A DNA stretch of 64,000 nucleotides from DATCYX01 sp037444705 (GCA_037444705.1 JBBILY010000001.1:14546-78545); one strand, 5' to 3'; counted from the first letter of the stretch, positions 24,023-34,521 are shown. The notes: generated by a model not told the origin, from the sequence alone. Numbers and translations: made by a program.

Positions 24023-26874
24023 TTATTGAGACTGAGCCAGGGGCAATGTGAACGTGAAGATGCTGCCCCCACCTGGCCGCGGCTCTACCCAAATNNNNNN
24101 NNNNNNNNNNGGCAGAAGGTGAGCCCCAGGCCCGAACCTCGACGCCGCCCGATCAGTCCAGGCACTTGACTGAAGCGCTCAAATATTTTTTCCCGGTATT
24201 CGTCGGGCACTCCAGGGCCAGTGTCGCTGACCTGGATCGCCAGCATGTCATTGCCAAAGCGCGTGGATGACACAACGATCTGACCACCAGGCGGGGTGAA
24301 TTTCAGGGCATTATCTACCAGGTTGGTAAGCACGCGCATGGTTTTACCCGGGTCGGCATAGACCTGAGGGGTATCGCTGCTCACTTCATTGCGCAGGATC
24401 AGGCCATACTCTGTGGATTGAGGCAGAAACTCGCTGATGATGCCGCTGACCATGGGGCGAAGGTGAAAAGCGGTGGGGATGATTTCCATTCTGCCTGCTT
24501 CCAGGCGGGCAATCTCTAGCAAAGATTCGACCATATTCAGCACCCGTTGAGCGCCGCGGCGGGCCACATTTACCGCCTGCAGCGTGATCTCTTCATCTCC
24601 GGCTTGGTGGCTGCGCTGGAGCAGGTCGAGGATGACATCCAGGGCGCCCAAAATAGAGGTGATGGGAGAGCGCAGGTCGTGCACCAGGGTCTCAGTGATC
24701 AGTTCTCGTGTCTGAGCTACCCGGACTTCTTCGGTGATATTGCGCAAAACGAGCATACACCCTGCTGGGCGATGCAGGCGGTCCCAGACGGGCAAGGTGG
24801 TGCGTTCCAAAACCCGCTCCGAAAGCGCCTCGGGCAGGCGTAGGGTGACGCGATCGGAAAAAGCGGCCCGCCCTTGGGCCAATCCCTGTACCAGGTTTTT
24901 GGCTTCTTCTTTGGAGTAACCCAGGAAGGCCAGCGCCTGAGGTGAGAGATCGGTCAATATCTTACCGCTGAATTCACTCAGAGGCAGGTTGGTCAGGTTT
25001 TGTACGGTCTGATTGACCAGGGTGATCTGGCCGCTATGGTCAATCACCAGCAATCCCTCGCCTGTGGAGTTCAGCACCATCGCCATTTCGCTCAGGCGTT
25101 CCTGAGCCTGGGCATATAGTTCCGCATTGACCATAGCGATGGTAGCCTGAGTCGCCAGTTGACCTGTGAAGGCTTGATCTGCCTCTGAATAAGCGTCCAG
25201 GCGTTCACTTTCCAGAGTCAAAACTCCCAAAACCCGACCTTCGTAGATCATGGGCACGCACAGTTGCGAGCGCGCCGCTCCGGCGGTCATATCAAGTGAA
25301 AGCGGCTCGCTGCGCAGGTCTGCAATGTAGAGCTCCCGACCGCTATGGGCCGCCCGACCACACAAGGCGATATCGGCCGAGAAGGATGATATCGAATGGG
25401 GGTAGCCGCGCGCGGCTTTGACGATCATCAGGTTCTCCAGCGGGTCGTAGAGGCAAATGCTACCCCAGGAGGAAGCGGTGGCTTGCATCGCATAGTCCAG
25501 GATGATCTCCAGCAGGCGGTCGGAGCGGATGGCCGAAGCCAGTTCCCGTCCCACTGCCTCGAGAATGTTGAGTTGTTGAATGCGTCGCGAAAGAGCCTGT
25601 TCGGCGCGGTGCTGGGCCTGTTGATAGCGCAGGGCGTTTTCGATCGCCAGGCTGACCTGACCCGAAAGTGTGGTCAACCAGGCGATATCCTCCTGGGTAA
25701 ACTCTATGTCGGGAGAAAAAGTGAACACCCCCAGACAACCGATCACTTTCTCGGAAGCTACCAGAGGCACCCCCATCCAGGCTGAAAGGGCGTCTTCCCC
25801 TGGCGAGAGGCCGATCCGTTGCAGTTCGTCCTGAGCGTGATGGGGCAATAAAACCGGGGCGCGCTCCCGGATCACGCGATCGGTCAAGCGATCGGCCAGA
25901 GGGCGCGGTGGCCAGTGGACACGTTGTCCGTTTTTCACCGCCAGAGGATACCAGATTTGCTCTTCATCGGGCTTATAGATGGCAATAAAGAAGTTGTTCA
26001 CCTTCAACAGGCGTGTCACCTGAAGGTGAATCTCGGCCAGGAGTTGTTCCAAATCCAATGTGGATTGCAAAGCCTGGCTGATTTGGTTCAGGGTAGCAAG
26101 TTCCTGCACCCGTCGCTGCAGGTGGGAACGGGCGTTGGATACATTGTACATCAGCACCGCCAGCATAACCGGCACCCCTCCTAAGACGACCAGAGAAGCC
26201 TCTCCTGCTGCCGGATAGCCCATGACTGCCACCAGGATGAAGGGTAGCGGCAAGACCTCCACCAGCGCCAGCCATATCAAGTCGCGTTGCAGGTCCAGTG
26301 GATGCTGGCGGCGGCTGAGGAAGCCAACCAGGAAGAGCAGGGTATGCACCACCGCGAAAAGCACCAATGGCGGGATCGCGCTCACTAACAGGCGTGAAGC
26401 AGGCGCGAGGCTGCTAACCAGGCCTTGCTGGCGGCCGAAAGCCGCCAGAGCAGCCACCATGGCGGTGTTGTGTATGCCCAGAGTGAAGAGCGCATCCAAC
26501 CAGGTGAGTGGGGGCAGCGACAGGCGCTCCTGTTTAACCAGCCAGAAGCGACGGATAGTATAACCATACAGTACCCCCAGGGTGGCAGACCAGCAGGCCA
26601 CGCCCACGCCATAGAGCAAGCCTCCACCCAGAGTGATGAAGTGAATGATATTGGCCTCGCTCAGTAGCAGATTTAGGGGAAAGATGATCTGGAAGGCGAC
26701 GAAAACCGCCATCACCAAAATCAACCATAGTTGATATGGTTGAGGCGGGGCCTGTAATGTGCTCCACAACAGCCAGGCTAAACCAGCCAGGGAGAGCAAA
26801 TAACGATAACCCAGGGATAACAAATGCCCCTTGGCTAAGAAGAGATGCTGCAAATGTAAGCGGCGCCTAAACAC
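24023..26874 (-). CDS. membrane GAF-GAF-PAS sensor histidine kinase (interrupted by assembly gap near the 3' end)
   Basis: About 930 residues upstream of the gap show an N-terminal block of membrane helices (1-230), two GAF domains (about 260-420 and 440-590), a PAS domain (about 600-700), a HisKA domain with the phosphoacceptor in LVHDLRSPITS (about residue 732) and an ATPase domain (DNALKFTPPGGQIV, VSDTGPGVPDE, RGSGLGLTFC). Beyond the gap the frame IWVEPRPGGGSIFTFTLPLA ends at TAA 24023-24025, a normal kinase C-terminus. The two sides are not in frame over 16 N, so the true gap length differs; roughly ten residues are missing. The start codon is GTG. No partner regulator lies next to it; the TPR gene is upstream on the same strand. 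Confidence 0.88.
24095..24110. other. assembly gap (16 N)
   Basis: A run of 16 N inside the sensor kinase gene. The flanking frames belong to the same conserved domain but are out of phase across 16 nt, so the number of N is not the true length. Confidence 0.99.
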
Positions 26875-26936
26875 AATTTCCTACCCTGATAAACTGAGAT
26901 GGCTTCAAGTAAAGCCATCTATCCAAGCATCCAGCC

Positions 26937-28880
26937 TCATGGTCGAGACGTCAGGCTGGGCGTGGTCTTTCCTGAGAGCGTTCCCCCCGGCGTAGGGGTG
27001 AGGCTGGGCGTGGTCTTTCCTGAGAACGTTCCCCCCGCAGTAGGGGTGAGGCTGGGTGTTGGCCTAGGCGTCCGTGTGTCGGTGGGGGTAAGCGTCGGAG
27101 ACGGCGTGGGTGTCATGGTTGAGGTGGGAGTCAAAGCCAGCAAAGCCACTTGCGCAGCCTGACGCCAGGCATTGGGCACACTTTGCGGCGACAAATCCAA
27201 AAGCGCCTGCCAGTCGCCGGCTGCCAGGCGAGGTTGTCGCCGCGCCTGGTTTATGGTAGCGCGCCAGTAATACACCGCTGCCTGTTGGCTTTCATCTTGT
27301 GCCAGTTTCTGACAACTATCAACCTGTGCCAGGGCATCATCCAGACGCCCAGCAGCCATGAGCGCTCGGCCCAGCCCAAGGTTGATGGAAAACGAGTTGG
27401 GCTCCAGGCGGCGGGCTGCCATCAGATCATTGACCGCTTTTTGCCCCTGGTCTTGGATCAGATAGAGCAGAGCCCGATACAGATAGGCTGAGGCCAGGCG
27501 CGGCTCCAGTTTCAAGGCTTGCTCGAAAGCCTGCTGTGCCTGTTCGGTAGCCTCAGGCGGTGGAGTTCGGGCAAAGTCCAGGTAAGCCTGCTGCTCGGTA
27601 GAGAAGAGAGCGTAAGCCTGACCCAGCGCCAACCATCCTTGGGGATCCTCGGGGGCGTATTGCACGTAAGTCTGTAAAACCTGGCTGGCGAGGGCAAATT
27701 CGCTATTCGCCAGAGCAGATACCCCCAGGGTGAGGTAGGCTGGTAATAATGTGCGGTCAGCCTCGTAAGCCTGGCGAGCCTGTTCCAGCGCCGTGGCATA
27801 GTTGCCTTGGAGCAGGCTGGCGCGCGCTCGATAAAGGGGTAGCAGTGCTGATTGGGGTAATAGGGTCTCGGCTATTTCCAAATCGGCCTGGGCTGCTGTC
27901 ACATCTCCCCGCCTCAGGAGAAAAGCAGCGCGCTCAAGATAGGCTTCGCCCAGGTTGGGGTCATATTCGATGGCTTTAGCCAAATCCTGACTAACATCTG
28001 CCTGGGGGTCCAGGGCCAATTGCAGGCGCGCCTGCCCCAGATAGGCTGGGGCAAAAGCAGGGTTGAGCTCCAGGGCGGCGGCATAGGCTTCGAGCGCCGC
28101 GGCGTAATCGCCCATCTGACGCAGCACCTCGCCGAGGTAGTACTGCACATCGGCAGCATTGGGTTCGGCCTGGGCCGCGTTCTTGAAGTGGCGTAATGCG
28201 GTCTGCCAATCGCCGCGGGCAAAAGCGCGCTGAGCCAGGCGGTAGTCTTCACTGATGGGGTGGGGAGTATTGACATAAAGCGGGGTGGGGGTGTAAGTGG
28301 CTTCCAGCAACGCCCAGAGGGGGGCTAGTGTGCGGGGCAGTGGGGTCGGGGTGCTTTGCTGTGGACGGGGTGTGCGCACGAAGGTGGGGGTGTTGGTAAA
28401 CGTCGGGGGTGGGCCAGGAGTTCTGGTTGGGCGAGCAGCCGCCTGGTGTGATCTGCCTCCCACCCCCAGGATGCCCGCCAGGAGCAGCGCCAGAAGCAGC
28501 GCGCCTGCGCCGAAAACCGCAATCAGGCGAAAGAAAGAACCCCCTCCCAGTGGCCTGGCAACGACGGATGGCTCTTGCAGGGTTTCCACCTGCCAGGGAC
28601 GGCGCACCAGCGGCGAGGCGTTTCCCTGGACCTCGCTTCTCATCAAGCCCAGGAAAATCAGCCCTCGGCGCGCCGCCTCATTCTGAGGCTCCAGGCGTAG
28701 GGCAGTTTGCAGGCAATAGGCCCGTTCTTTGTCGGTGTCCACAGCGGCGCTCATCCACAGCCAGTAGTGCGGGTTAGATTGGTCGGCCCGCAACAGGCGG
28801 GTGAGCAGGTCGCGCGCTCGCCCCTTTTTCCCCTGGCGAATAGCCTGTATGGCTTCCTGAAGCATGATATCTTCGGGCAT
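26937..28880 (-). CDS. membrane-anchored TPR-repeat protein with Thr/Pro-rich tail
   Basis: The 647-residue protein has a cytosolic N-terminal TPR-like region (about 1-85: AIRQGKKGRARDLLTRLL), one membrane helix (about 121-145), a Thr/Pro linker and roughly ten TPR repeats outside (about 205-590; for example EVLRQMGDYAAALEAYAAAL). The C-terminus is a repetitive TPTPSPTLTPT tail containing two 16-residue repeats. TPRs mediate protein contacts; the partners are unknown. It starts with a clear ATG and is upstream of the sensor kinase on the same strand. Confidence 0.8.
   Translation of the reverse strand: MPEDIMLQEAIQAIRQGKKGRARDLLTRLLRADQSNPHYWLWMSAAVDTDKERAYCLQTALRLEPQNEAARRGLIFLGLMRSEVQGNASPLVRRPWQVETLQEPSVVARPLGGGSFFRLIAVFGAGALLLALLLAGILGVGGRSHQAAARPTRTPGPPPTFTNTPTFVRTPRPQQSTPTPLPRTLAPLWALLEATYTPTPLYVNTPHPISEDYRLAQRAFARGDWQTALRHFKNAAQAEPNAADVQYYLGEVLRQMGDYAAALEAYAAALELNPAFAPAYLGQARLQLALDPQADVSQDLAKAIEYDPNLGEAYLERAAFLLRRGDVTAAQADLEIAETLLPQSALLPLYRARASLLQGNYATALEQARQAYEADRTLLPAYLTLGVSALANSEFALASQVLQTYVQYAPEDPQGWLALGQAYALFSTEQQAYLDFARTPPPEATEQAQQAFEQALKLEPRLASAYLYRALLYLIQDQGQKAVNDLMAARRLEPNSFSINLGLGRALMAAGRLDDALAQVDSCQKLAQDESQQAAVYYWRATINQARRQPRLAAGDWQALLDLSPQSVPNAWRQAAQVALLALTPTSTMTPTPSPTLTPTDTRTPRPTPSLTPTAGGTFSGKTTPSLTPTPGGTLSGKTTPSLTSRP
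26953..27048. repeat. two tandem 48-bp repeats in the TPR gene tail
   Basis: Unit 26953-27000 is repeated at 27001-27048 with few changes, and the first bases of a third unit follow at 27049. The period of 48 bp keeps the frame and encodes a 16-residue repeat with SGKTTPSLTPT, so copy number may vary between strains. Confidence 0.85.
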
Positions 28881-28998
28881 GCCTGTTCCTTAATGTGAGT
28901 TTAGCATAGCCTCGCCCACCAGACAAGGACTGGAGGGGTCACAAGCGGCCATAAAACACTCACAAGTTTGAAAGGAACGGGCTTTGGTAGGTAAAGTG

Positions 28999-31023
28999 TT
29001 AGGTATGAGCCGTGCGCCCATTACACAAGCGCTGCAAATCCCCTAGCGCTGCCTCGTCGGCGATGACGGTGAGCACGTCTCCGGCCTGTAAGCGGGTGTT
29101 TCCGTGAGGCACGATCACCTGCTGCCTGCGGCGCACGGTGACAATGATGGCATTGCGCGGCCAGGCGGTCTGACTGATCAGGCGTCCGCTGCAAGGGGCT
29201 CCGGCCTCTACGACTACCTCATGAACATTGACTCCGCTTATTGCCCCCAGGCGCACTTGTTGGGCGCGGTGGCGCAGGACAGCGCGGCGCACCAATGCGG
29301 CATCATAGGCGCGGATCAAATCTGTGCGTCGCAAGAGGCCTACCATTTGGCGTGGATTCTGGCGGCTGACAACCGGCAGGCGGCCGATATCGCGCACACT
29401 CATACAGCGCAGGGCAGCGCCGATCGTCTCATCCGGATAGGTGACCACCAACTGGCGAGTGCATACCTGGCTTACAGGGGTGTGGGGGTCCATCCCTTCC
29501 GACTGAGCGCGCTCCAGGTCTTGCACGGTGAGCATACCCACCAGGTTTCCCTGGGCATTGACGACAGGTAAACCGTGCAGGCGCAATTGCATAAATTTTT
29601 CTGCCGCCTCTTCTAAGGTGACATCCTCATTCAGGACCGGAGGGGAAGTTTGCATCACTTCACCCACGCTGATAGTTTCAAGCACCTCGATGTCGCGCCC
29701 ATGCTGGATGTGGATACCCTTACGCGCCAGTGCCAGGGTATAGATGGAGTGACGTTGCAACCAGCGAGAGAGCGAAAGGCTGACCACGACGGCGAACATC
29801 AGGGGCAAGAGGATATGATAATCGTTGGTCATCTCGAACAGGAGCAAGATAGCCATCAGCGGGGCATGAACTGTGGCGGCCAGCATAGCCGCCATGCCCA
29901 CCATGGCGTAGGAGGCGCTGATCAATCCCATCCCGGGTAACAGGCGTTGCATCAATCCGCCATAAGCGGCGCCCAGCATGGCGCCTACAAACAACGCCGG
30001 GGCAAAGACACCGCCCAAAAAGCCACCACCGATGCTCAGCGGCGTGAGGATCAACTTGGCGAACAATAGAGCCAGGAGCAATCCCAGGCCAAAAGGTGCG
30101 TTGTTAAGCACACCTTCGATGCTTTTATAGCCGACGCCGAGCGCTTGAGGCAAGCCCAACCCCACCACGCCGACGAGTAGCCCGGCCAAGGCGGGCTTGA
30201 GCCAGCGAGGGAAAGGCAAGGCATGGAACAGGTCCTGGGCAGCATAGGTCAGGTGAATATACACCGTGGCTAGCGGTCCGGCCAGCAAGCCCAGGCCAAA
30301 GTAGATGGGCAGTTCCCAGGGCGATTTCATGCTATAGGCAGGGACTGCAAAGGCGGGTTGGGCACCGGCGATAGATTGGGTGAGCATTGAAGAAGCCACG
30401 GCGGCAATCACCACTGTGCTGATAGCGCTGGCGCTGATCTCGCCCAGGATGATCTCGATGGCGAAGAAAATCCCTGCCAGGGGAGCGTTGAAAGCAGCGG
30501 CAATACCGGCTGCCGCGCCGGCGGCGGCTAAGGCGCGCATGCGCTCGTCGGAGAGATGGAATACCTGGCCAAACATGGAACCCAGATTGGCACCTAGTTG
30601 CACAGAGGGGTCTTCCGGGCCCACGGAAGCCCCACTGCCAATCGAAATGGCTGCGCCAACGAGTTTGGCTGGCATGCGCCAATAGCGTAGCCGTCCACCG
30701 GCCAGGGCAACCGCCTCGATAACCCCTGCTACACCGTGGTGCCTTTCTACCCCCACAAACCAGTGCAAGATCAGCCCAACCACCAGCCCGCCTAAAAACG
30801 GCAGGAGTGCGATGCTCCAGGTCCCCAGGGGAGCCAGGGCGGGGGCCAGCCTGGTCAGGGCAATGGCCTGTACCAGATCAATCAGGCGTTTGAAGAGCCA
30901 GATGCCGCCAGCGGTCACAAGGCCTATCAAAGAAGCGGTAACGCCTAACAGGGCCGTTTCAGGAGGTTGCCAGCGGTCTAGCCACTGGGCTATGGATTTG
31001 AAAAGATGGATTCGCAATGTCAT
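28999..31023 (-). CDS. ClC-family chloride channel/antiporter with CBS pair and TrkA-C domain
   Basis: The 674-residue protein has a ClC membrane domain with the signature regions GSGASVGPEDPSVQLG, a GVIEA loop and GGGFLGGVFAPALFVG. It is followed by two CBS domains (VGEVMQTSPPVLNEDVTLEE ... and VCTRQLVVTYPDETIG ...) and a C-terminal TrkA-C-like domain (LISQTAWPRNAIIVTVRR). CBS pairs usually sense adenine nucleotides. In the first signature GPEDP replaces the more common GKEGP. The ATG at 31023 begins the likely N-terminus; a TTG start at 31101 would add 26 unconvincing residues. Confidence 0.9.
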   Translation of the reverse strand: MTLRIHLFKSIAQWLDRWQPPETALLGVTASLIGLVTAGGIWLFKRLIDLVQAIALTRLAPALAPLGTWSIALLPFLGGLVVGLILHWFVGVERHHGVAGVIEAVALAGGRLRYWRMPAKLVGAAISIGSGASVGPEDPSVQLGANLGSMFGQVFHLSDERMRALAAAGAAAGIAAAFNAPLAGIFFAIEIILGEISASAISTVVIAAVASSMLTQSIAGAQPAFAVPAYSMKSPWELPIYFGLGLLAGPLATVYIHLTYAAQDLFHALPFPRWLKPALAGLLVGVVGLGLPQALGVGYKSIEGVLNNAPFGLGLLLALLFAKLILTPLSIGGGFLGGVFAPALFVGAMLGAAYGGLMQRLLPGMGLISASYAMVGMAAMLAATVHAPLMAILLLFEMTNDYHILLPLMFAVVVSLSLSRWLQRHSIYTLALARKGIHIQHGRDIEVLETISVGEVMQTSPPVLNEDVTLEEAAEKFMQLRLHGLPVVNAQGNLVGMLTVQDLERAQSEGMDPHTPVSQVCTRQLVVTYPDETIGAALRCMSVRDIGRLPVVSRQNPRQMVGLLRRTDLIRAYDAALVRRAVLRHRAQQVRLGAISGVNVHEVVVEAGAPCSGRLISQTAWPRNAIIVTVRRRQQVIVPHGNTRLQAGDVLTVIADEAALGDLQRLCNGRTAHT

Positions 31024-31157
31024 AAGGGACAAGCAAAGTATATCACTATTGATGGAGACCCACAGCCAGCACATGAAAAAAACAGCAGAGTTTAAATGCA
31101 AACCCTCCGGTAGAGCGAATCCGCCTTTACCGTGCTCATCGTAAGTTCCACAATCCG

Positions 31158-31550
31158 TTATCTCTCGTCAGGTATGCGGAAGTGGATGGTGCGCTGGTCT
31201 ACCACGATCCTATCCGGCGGAGTAGGGGCAGCCTCCGCCGAGGGCTGGCTCTCTGGCTCATAAAAAATAATAGCCGTCAGGGCGTATTCACCGCTAGCCT
31301 GAGGTGGCCGCAGGTGCATCGTAAACTCCATGCGCGGGACAATGGTTTCAATGATGTTGATGCTGGCGACCTCGTCCCCTGCGGCGTTGATGATGGCTAT
31401 CTCACCACTGGGACGTTTCTGAAAAGGGGTGATTTCGAGGAACACGCGCACCCGTTGTCCATCAGGCCAGGGTTCAGCGCGCAGGTCTTTAATGCGCACC
31501 TCTGCTGGAGGCAGGGGGATGGCAGAAGGCTCTTGAAAGAAGAGATCCAT
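31158..31550 (-). CDS. conserved-looking hypothetical beta-rich protein
   Basis: The 130-residue product has no signal peptide or known motif. The stretch MEFTMHLRPPQASGEYALTA and the surrounding alternation suggest an Ig-like beta sandwich. It lies 7 nt downstream of the DegV gene on the same strand, so it is probably co-expressed with it. Codon use and length look genuine, but I cannot assign a function. Confidence 0.6.
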   Translation of the reverse strand: MDLFFQEPSAIPLPPAEVRIKDLRAEPWPDGQRVRVFLEITPFQKRPSGEIAIINAAGDEVASINIIETIVPRMEFTMHLRPPQASGEYALTAIIFYEPESQPSAEAAPTPPDRIVVDQRTIHFRIPDER

Positions 31551-31557
31551 TTGGAGA

Positions 31558-32406
31558 TTACATCCCCGCTATATAGGCCAGACCTACCGTACCTGGGCCG
31601 GCATGGGTGCCTACCACTGGGCTGACCTCCGAGAAGATGCTTTCCATGGGGTTGAAACGTTGATTGGCCATCTCCAGGATCAGACGGGCGTCGTCAGGGG
31701 CATTGGCATGGAGAGTGGCCAGGCGCACAGGCTGCTTGCCGGCGATGCGCTCGCCCACCATCTCTACCACCCGCTGCAGGGACTTGCTGCGGGTGCGCAC
31801 GCGTTCTACTGCCTCCACTTTCCCGCCGGTTACTTCCAGGATGGGCTTGATGTTCAGGGCTGTACCCAGAAAGCGCGTCCCTCCTCCAATACGTCCACCG
31901 CGGTGGAGAAACTCCAGCGTATCTACGGCGAAGATCACCCCCACATGCTGGCTGGCTTTCTCGGCTAAAGCCTTGCATTCGGCCAGGCTGGCGCCCTCCT
32001 GCGCCGCCCGCGCTGCCGCCAGCACCTGAAAACCCATTGCCATGGCTGTGGTTTTGGAGTCGACGATCTCGATCGGCGCTCCGGGGAGTAACTCGCGTGC
32101 CTGCACTGCCGAGTCAATGGTGCCAGAGAGCAGTTTAGAGATCAATATTGCCAGCACCTCATAACCTTCATCCAGAAGTTGGCTGAAAATCTGTTGAAAA
32201 GAGGCAATGGACACCTGCGAAGTGGTGGGCATGGTGCTGGCTTTTTTCAAGCGGTTGTAGAACTCTTCGGGTTGAATGTCAATGCCATCGCGAAAGGTCT
32301 CATTACCCCAGACCAGGATTTGCGGAGCGACGGTGATGCGATAATGCTCCACCAGGTCTTTAGGTATATAGGCCGTACTATCGGTCACAATGGCTACTTT
32401 TGGCAT
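31558..32406 (-). CDS. DegV-family fatty-acid-binding protein
   Basis: The 282-residue protein begins MPKVAIVTDSTAYIPKDLVE and has the lipid-head contact motif TTSQVSIASFQQIF and the C-terminal GTHAGPGTVGLAYI, all typical of DegV. Members bind a fatty acid and, as FakB, present it to the FakA kinase in Firmicutes. No fakA is nearby, so the partner is unknown here. GGAGGATCC precedes the ATG. Confidence 0.93.
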   Translation of the reverse strand: MPKVAIVTDSTAYIPKDLVEHYRITVAPQILVWGNETFRDGIDIQPEEFYNRLKKASTMPTTSQVSIASFQQIFSQLLDEGYEVLAILISKLLSGTIDSAVQARELLPGAPIEIVDSKTTAMAMGFQVLAAARAAQEGASLAECKALAEKASQHVGVIFAVDTLEFLHRGGRIGGGTRFLGTALNIKPILEVTGGKVEAVERVRTRSKSLQRVVEMVGERIAGKQPVRLATLHANAPDDARLILEMANQRFNPMESIFSEVSPVVGTHAGPGTVGLAYIAGM

Positions 32407-32562
32407 GGATCCTCCTATAGTGTTGAAGGGTTAAAAAAACCCATCTGTTGTAAATGTTAACCCTGTTTCAGACCTTTGGTTACGAGGAGGGCCCTACATA
32501 CAGGTTTACGGAAAGCATCCGGGGCTTTCCTGGACCATTTGCCAATGCGCTGGGGTTGAACC

Positions 32563-33321
32563 CTATGGAAATTGCGCTGCCCATGGACGCAGCAGGCGTG
32601 CCAGATCGTCGTTCAAGCCATCCTTCACTGGCGAATAGGCGCGATGCAGACTCTCCACCTTCAAAATAACCTCGGGCACGCTCAGGGGGCGGCCGGCCTC
32701 TTGCGAGGGGCGACGCACGAATAAGGCATGTTGCGTGCGATGACACAGGGCTGCCTGAATCTTCTGCTCCAGGGCAGGGGTGATATCCAGGATCAAATGT
32801 GCTGGGTCATCCTGGTTAGCCAGGCGCGGACGGGGATGTTCTGGGAAATTTGCCGCTACAGTGTAGAGGAGAGGTGCCTGTTCTCCCAGAGATTCCACTG
32901 CTAAACGCGCCGACTGATGAGTCAATATATGCGCTGGGTGGCCATATTCACCGTTAGAGCCATGGGTGATCACCACCTGTATCTCGAATTGACGGATGGT
33001 GGCTGCCACCTGCCCGGCCAGCAGAAGCAGATCTTGGGTGTAGGGGTACAATTGCCCCTCCTCACCGACGCGAGGGTCGGTGTAGCCTAAAAAGGTCAGG
33101 CTGCGCCCACCCAGGTTCTGCACAGCGCACACCAGTTCCGCCTCGCGCACCTGCCCCAGTTGCTCCACGCTGCATAAAGGCGGCTCACCCACTTCACCTC
33201 CCTCGCCGCGCGTGGCGCAGAGGTAGTGCACATTTATCCCGCGGCGCGCCAACAGGGCCAGGGTACCCCCGATCAGGATAGTCTCATCATCTGGATGGGC
33301 GAAGAAGGCCAGGACGTTCAT
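32563..33321 (-). CDS. PIG-L family deacetylase
   Basis: The protein begins MNVLAFFAHPDDETILIGGT, with the zinc-binding AHPDDE motif, then VVITHGSNGEYGHPAHI carrying the second metal site. PIG-L enzymes remove acetyl groups from N-acetylglucosamine conjugates; bacterial ones act in mycothiol or bacillithiol synthesis, antibiotic synthesis or unknown pathways. No other thiol-biosynthesis gene is in the window. The ATG at 33321 fits the family N-terminus; a start seven codons upstream (33342) is possible. Confidence 0.88.
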   Translation of the reverse strand: MNVLAFFAHPDDETILIGGTLALLARRGINVHYLCATRGEGGEVGEPPLCSVEQLGQVREAELVCAVQNLGGRSLTFLGYTDPRVGEEGQLYPYTQDLLLLAGQVAATIRQFEIQVVITHGSNGEYGHPAHILTHQSARLAVESLGEQAPLLYTVAANFPEHPRPRLANQDDPAHLILDITPALEQKIQAALCHRTQHALFVRRPSQEAGRPLSVPEVILKVESLHRAYSPVKDGLNDDLARLLRPWAAQFP

Positions 33322-33372
33322 CGGTGTTGAGCAACTCGGCATTTTTAGTGGGCGCTGGATAATGGCTTCTAG

Positions 33373-33378
33373 TATAAT
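33373..33378 (+). promoter_or_regulatory. -10 element TATAAT for the SPFH gene
   Basis: A perfect TATAAT lies 36 nt before the SPFH start, which is preceded by GGGAGG. I see no good -35 hexamer at 16-18 bp. Confidence 0.4.
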
Positions 33379-33414
33379 TCAATTCATCCATCACCTCAAT
33401 CGGGAGGCTCATCC

Positions 33415-34467
33415 ATGAATCTCGCCAGCCTTGTCCAGGTCGTTGCCAGCGCTGCCTGGCTCTTGTTTTTAGGGCTAATCGTTGTTGGCATATTACGCGC
33501 CTCACGGCGTCAATCGGTCAAAGGTTTTGTCACCCTGATTCTGGCCAGCGCAGCCATTGCGGTGATTTTGTCCCTGGTCAGCGCTGGCCTGGTCTTTATC
33601 CCACCTCAAGAACGGGGTGTGGTGATCACTGCTTTTGCTCCGGGCTACCGTGAACAGGCGCTGGAGCCAGGTTTGCATTGGGTGATCCCTTTTGTGGAAA
33701 ATGTGGTGACTTACCCGGTCTCTAAACAGACCTACACCATGTCCATTGCCGCTTCCGAGGGCCAGATCCAAGGTGATGACTCTATCGCTGCCCGCACGGC
33801 TGACGGTCAGGAGATTTTTATTGACGCTTCAGTGCTCTATGCCATTGACCCACAGCAGGTAGTCAAGGTGCATATCACCTGGCAGGATCGCTATACCAAC
33901 GAATTGGTGCGCCCCATGGCGCGTGGCATTATCCGCGATGTGGTCTCGCAATACGGGGTTGAAGAAGTGGTCACCACCAAGCGCTTCGAGATGACCCAGA
34001 AAATCTCCGAGGCTATGGCTGCTAAACTGGCGGAAAACGGGCTGATGCTGGTGGATTTCCTGCTGCGTAATATTACCTTCTCTCCCGAATACTCTGCCTC
34101 GGTCGAACAAAAACAAATCGCCGAGCAGCAAGCCCAACAGGCGAAGTTTGTGGTGGAACAGAAGAAACAAGAAGCCGAGCAGGCGCGGCAGGTTGCCCAG
34201 GGCCAGGCTGACGCCGCGGTCATCCGCGCAAAAGGTGAGGCTGACGCGCGCCTCATCCAGGCGCAGGCCGAGGCCGAGGCTTTGTGCATGATCGCTGAAG
34301 CCTTGCGCGACAATCCCGACCTGTTGACCTATCAATACATCAATAAACTGGCGCCTGGTGTACAGGTCATGTTGGTGCCGAATAACACCCCTTACATTCT
34401 GCCCCTGCCTACGCCGGCCGCGGCGCTTCCAACCCCCGAACCCACGCCGCCAGCAACTGCTCCGTGA
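33415..34467 (+). CDS. SPFH/band 7 (prohibitin-like) membrane protein
   Basis: Two N-terminal helices (about 8-29 and 37-60) lead into an SPFH domain (FIPPQERGVVITAFAPGYRE through VEEVVTTKRFEMTQ) and a long coiled coil rich in Gln/Ala/Glu (about 225-290), then a Pro/Thr-rich tail. SPFH proteins form ring-like membrane assemblies that hold or regulate other membrane proteins, such as the FtsH protease. It lies 54 nt upstream of selD; a functional link is not evident. Confidence 0.9.
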   Translation: MNLASLVQVVASAAWLLFLGLIVVGILRASRRQSVKGFVTLILASAAIAVILSLVSAGLVFIPPQERGVVITAFAPGYREQALEPGLHWVIPFVENVVTYPVSKQTYTMSIAASEGQIQGDDSIAARTADGQEIFIDASVLYAIDPQQVVKVHITWQDRYTNELVRPMARGIIRDVVSQYGVEEVVTTKRFEMTQKISEAMAAKLAENGLMLVDFLLRNITFSPEYSASVEQKQIAEQQAQQAKFVVEQKKQEAEQARQVAQGQADAAVIRAKGEADARLIQAQAEAEALCMIAEALRDNPDLLTYQYINKLAPGVQVMLVPNNTPYILPLPTPAAALPTPEPTPPATAP

Positions 34468-34521
34468 GCAATGTTAGAAGGTTGATACCTTTGAATATAG
34501 GAATATTTGTCGAGGTTTTAT

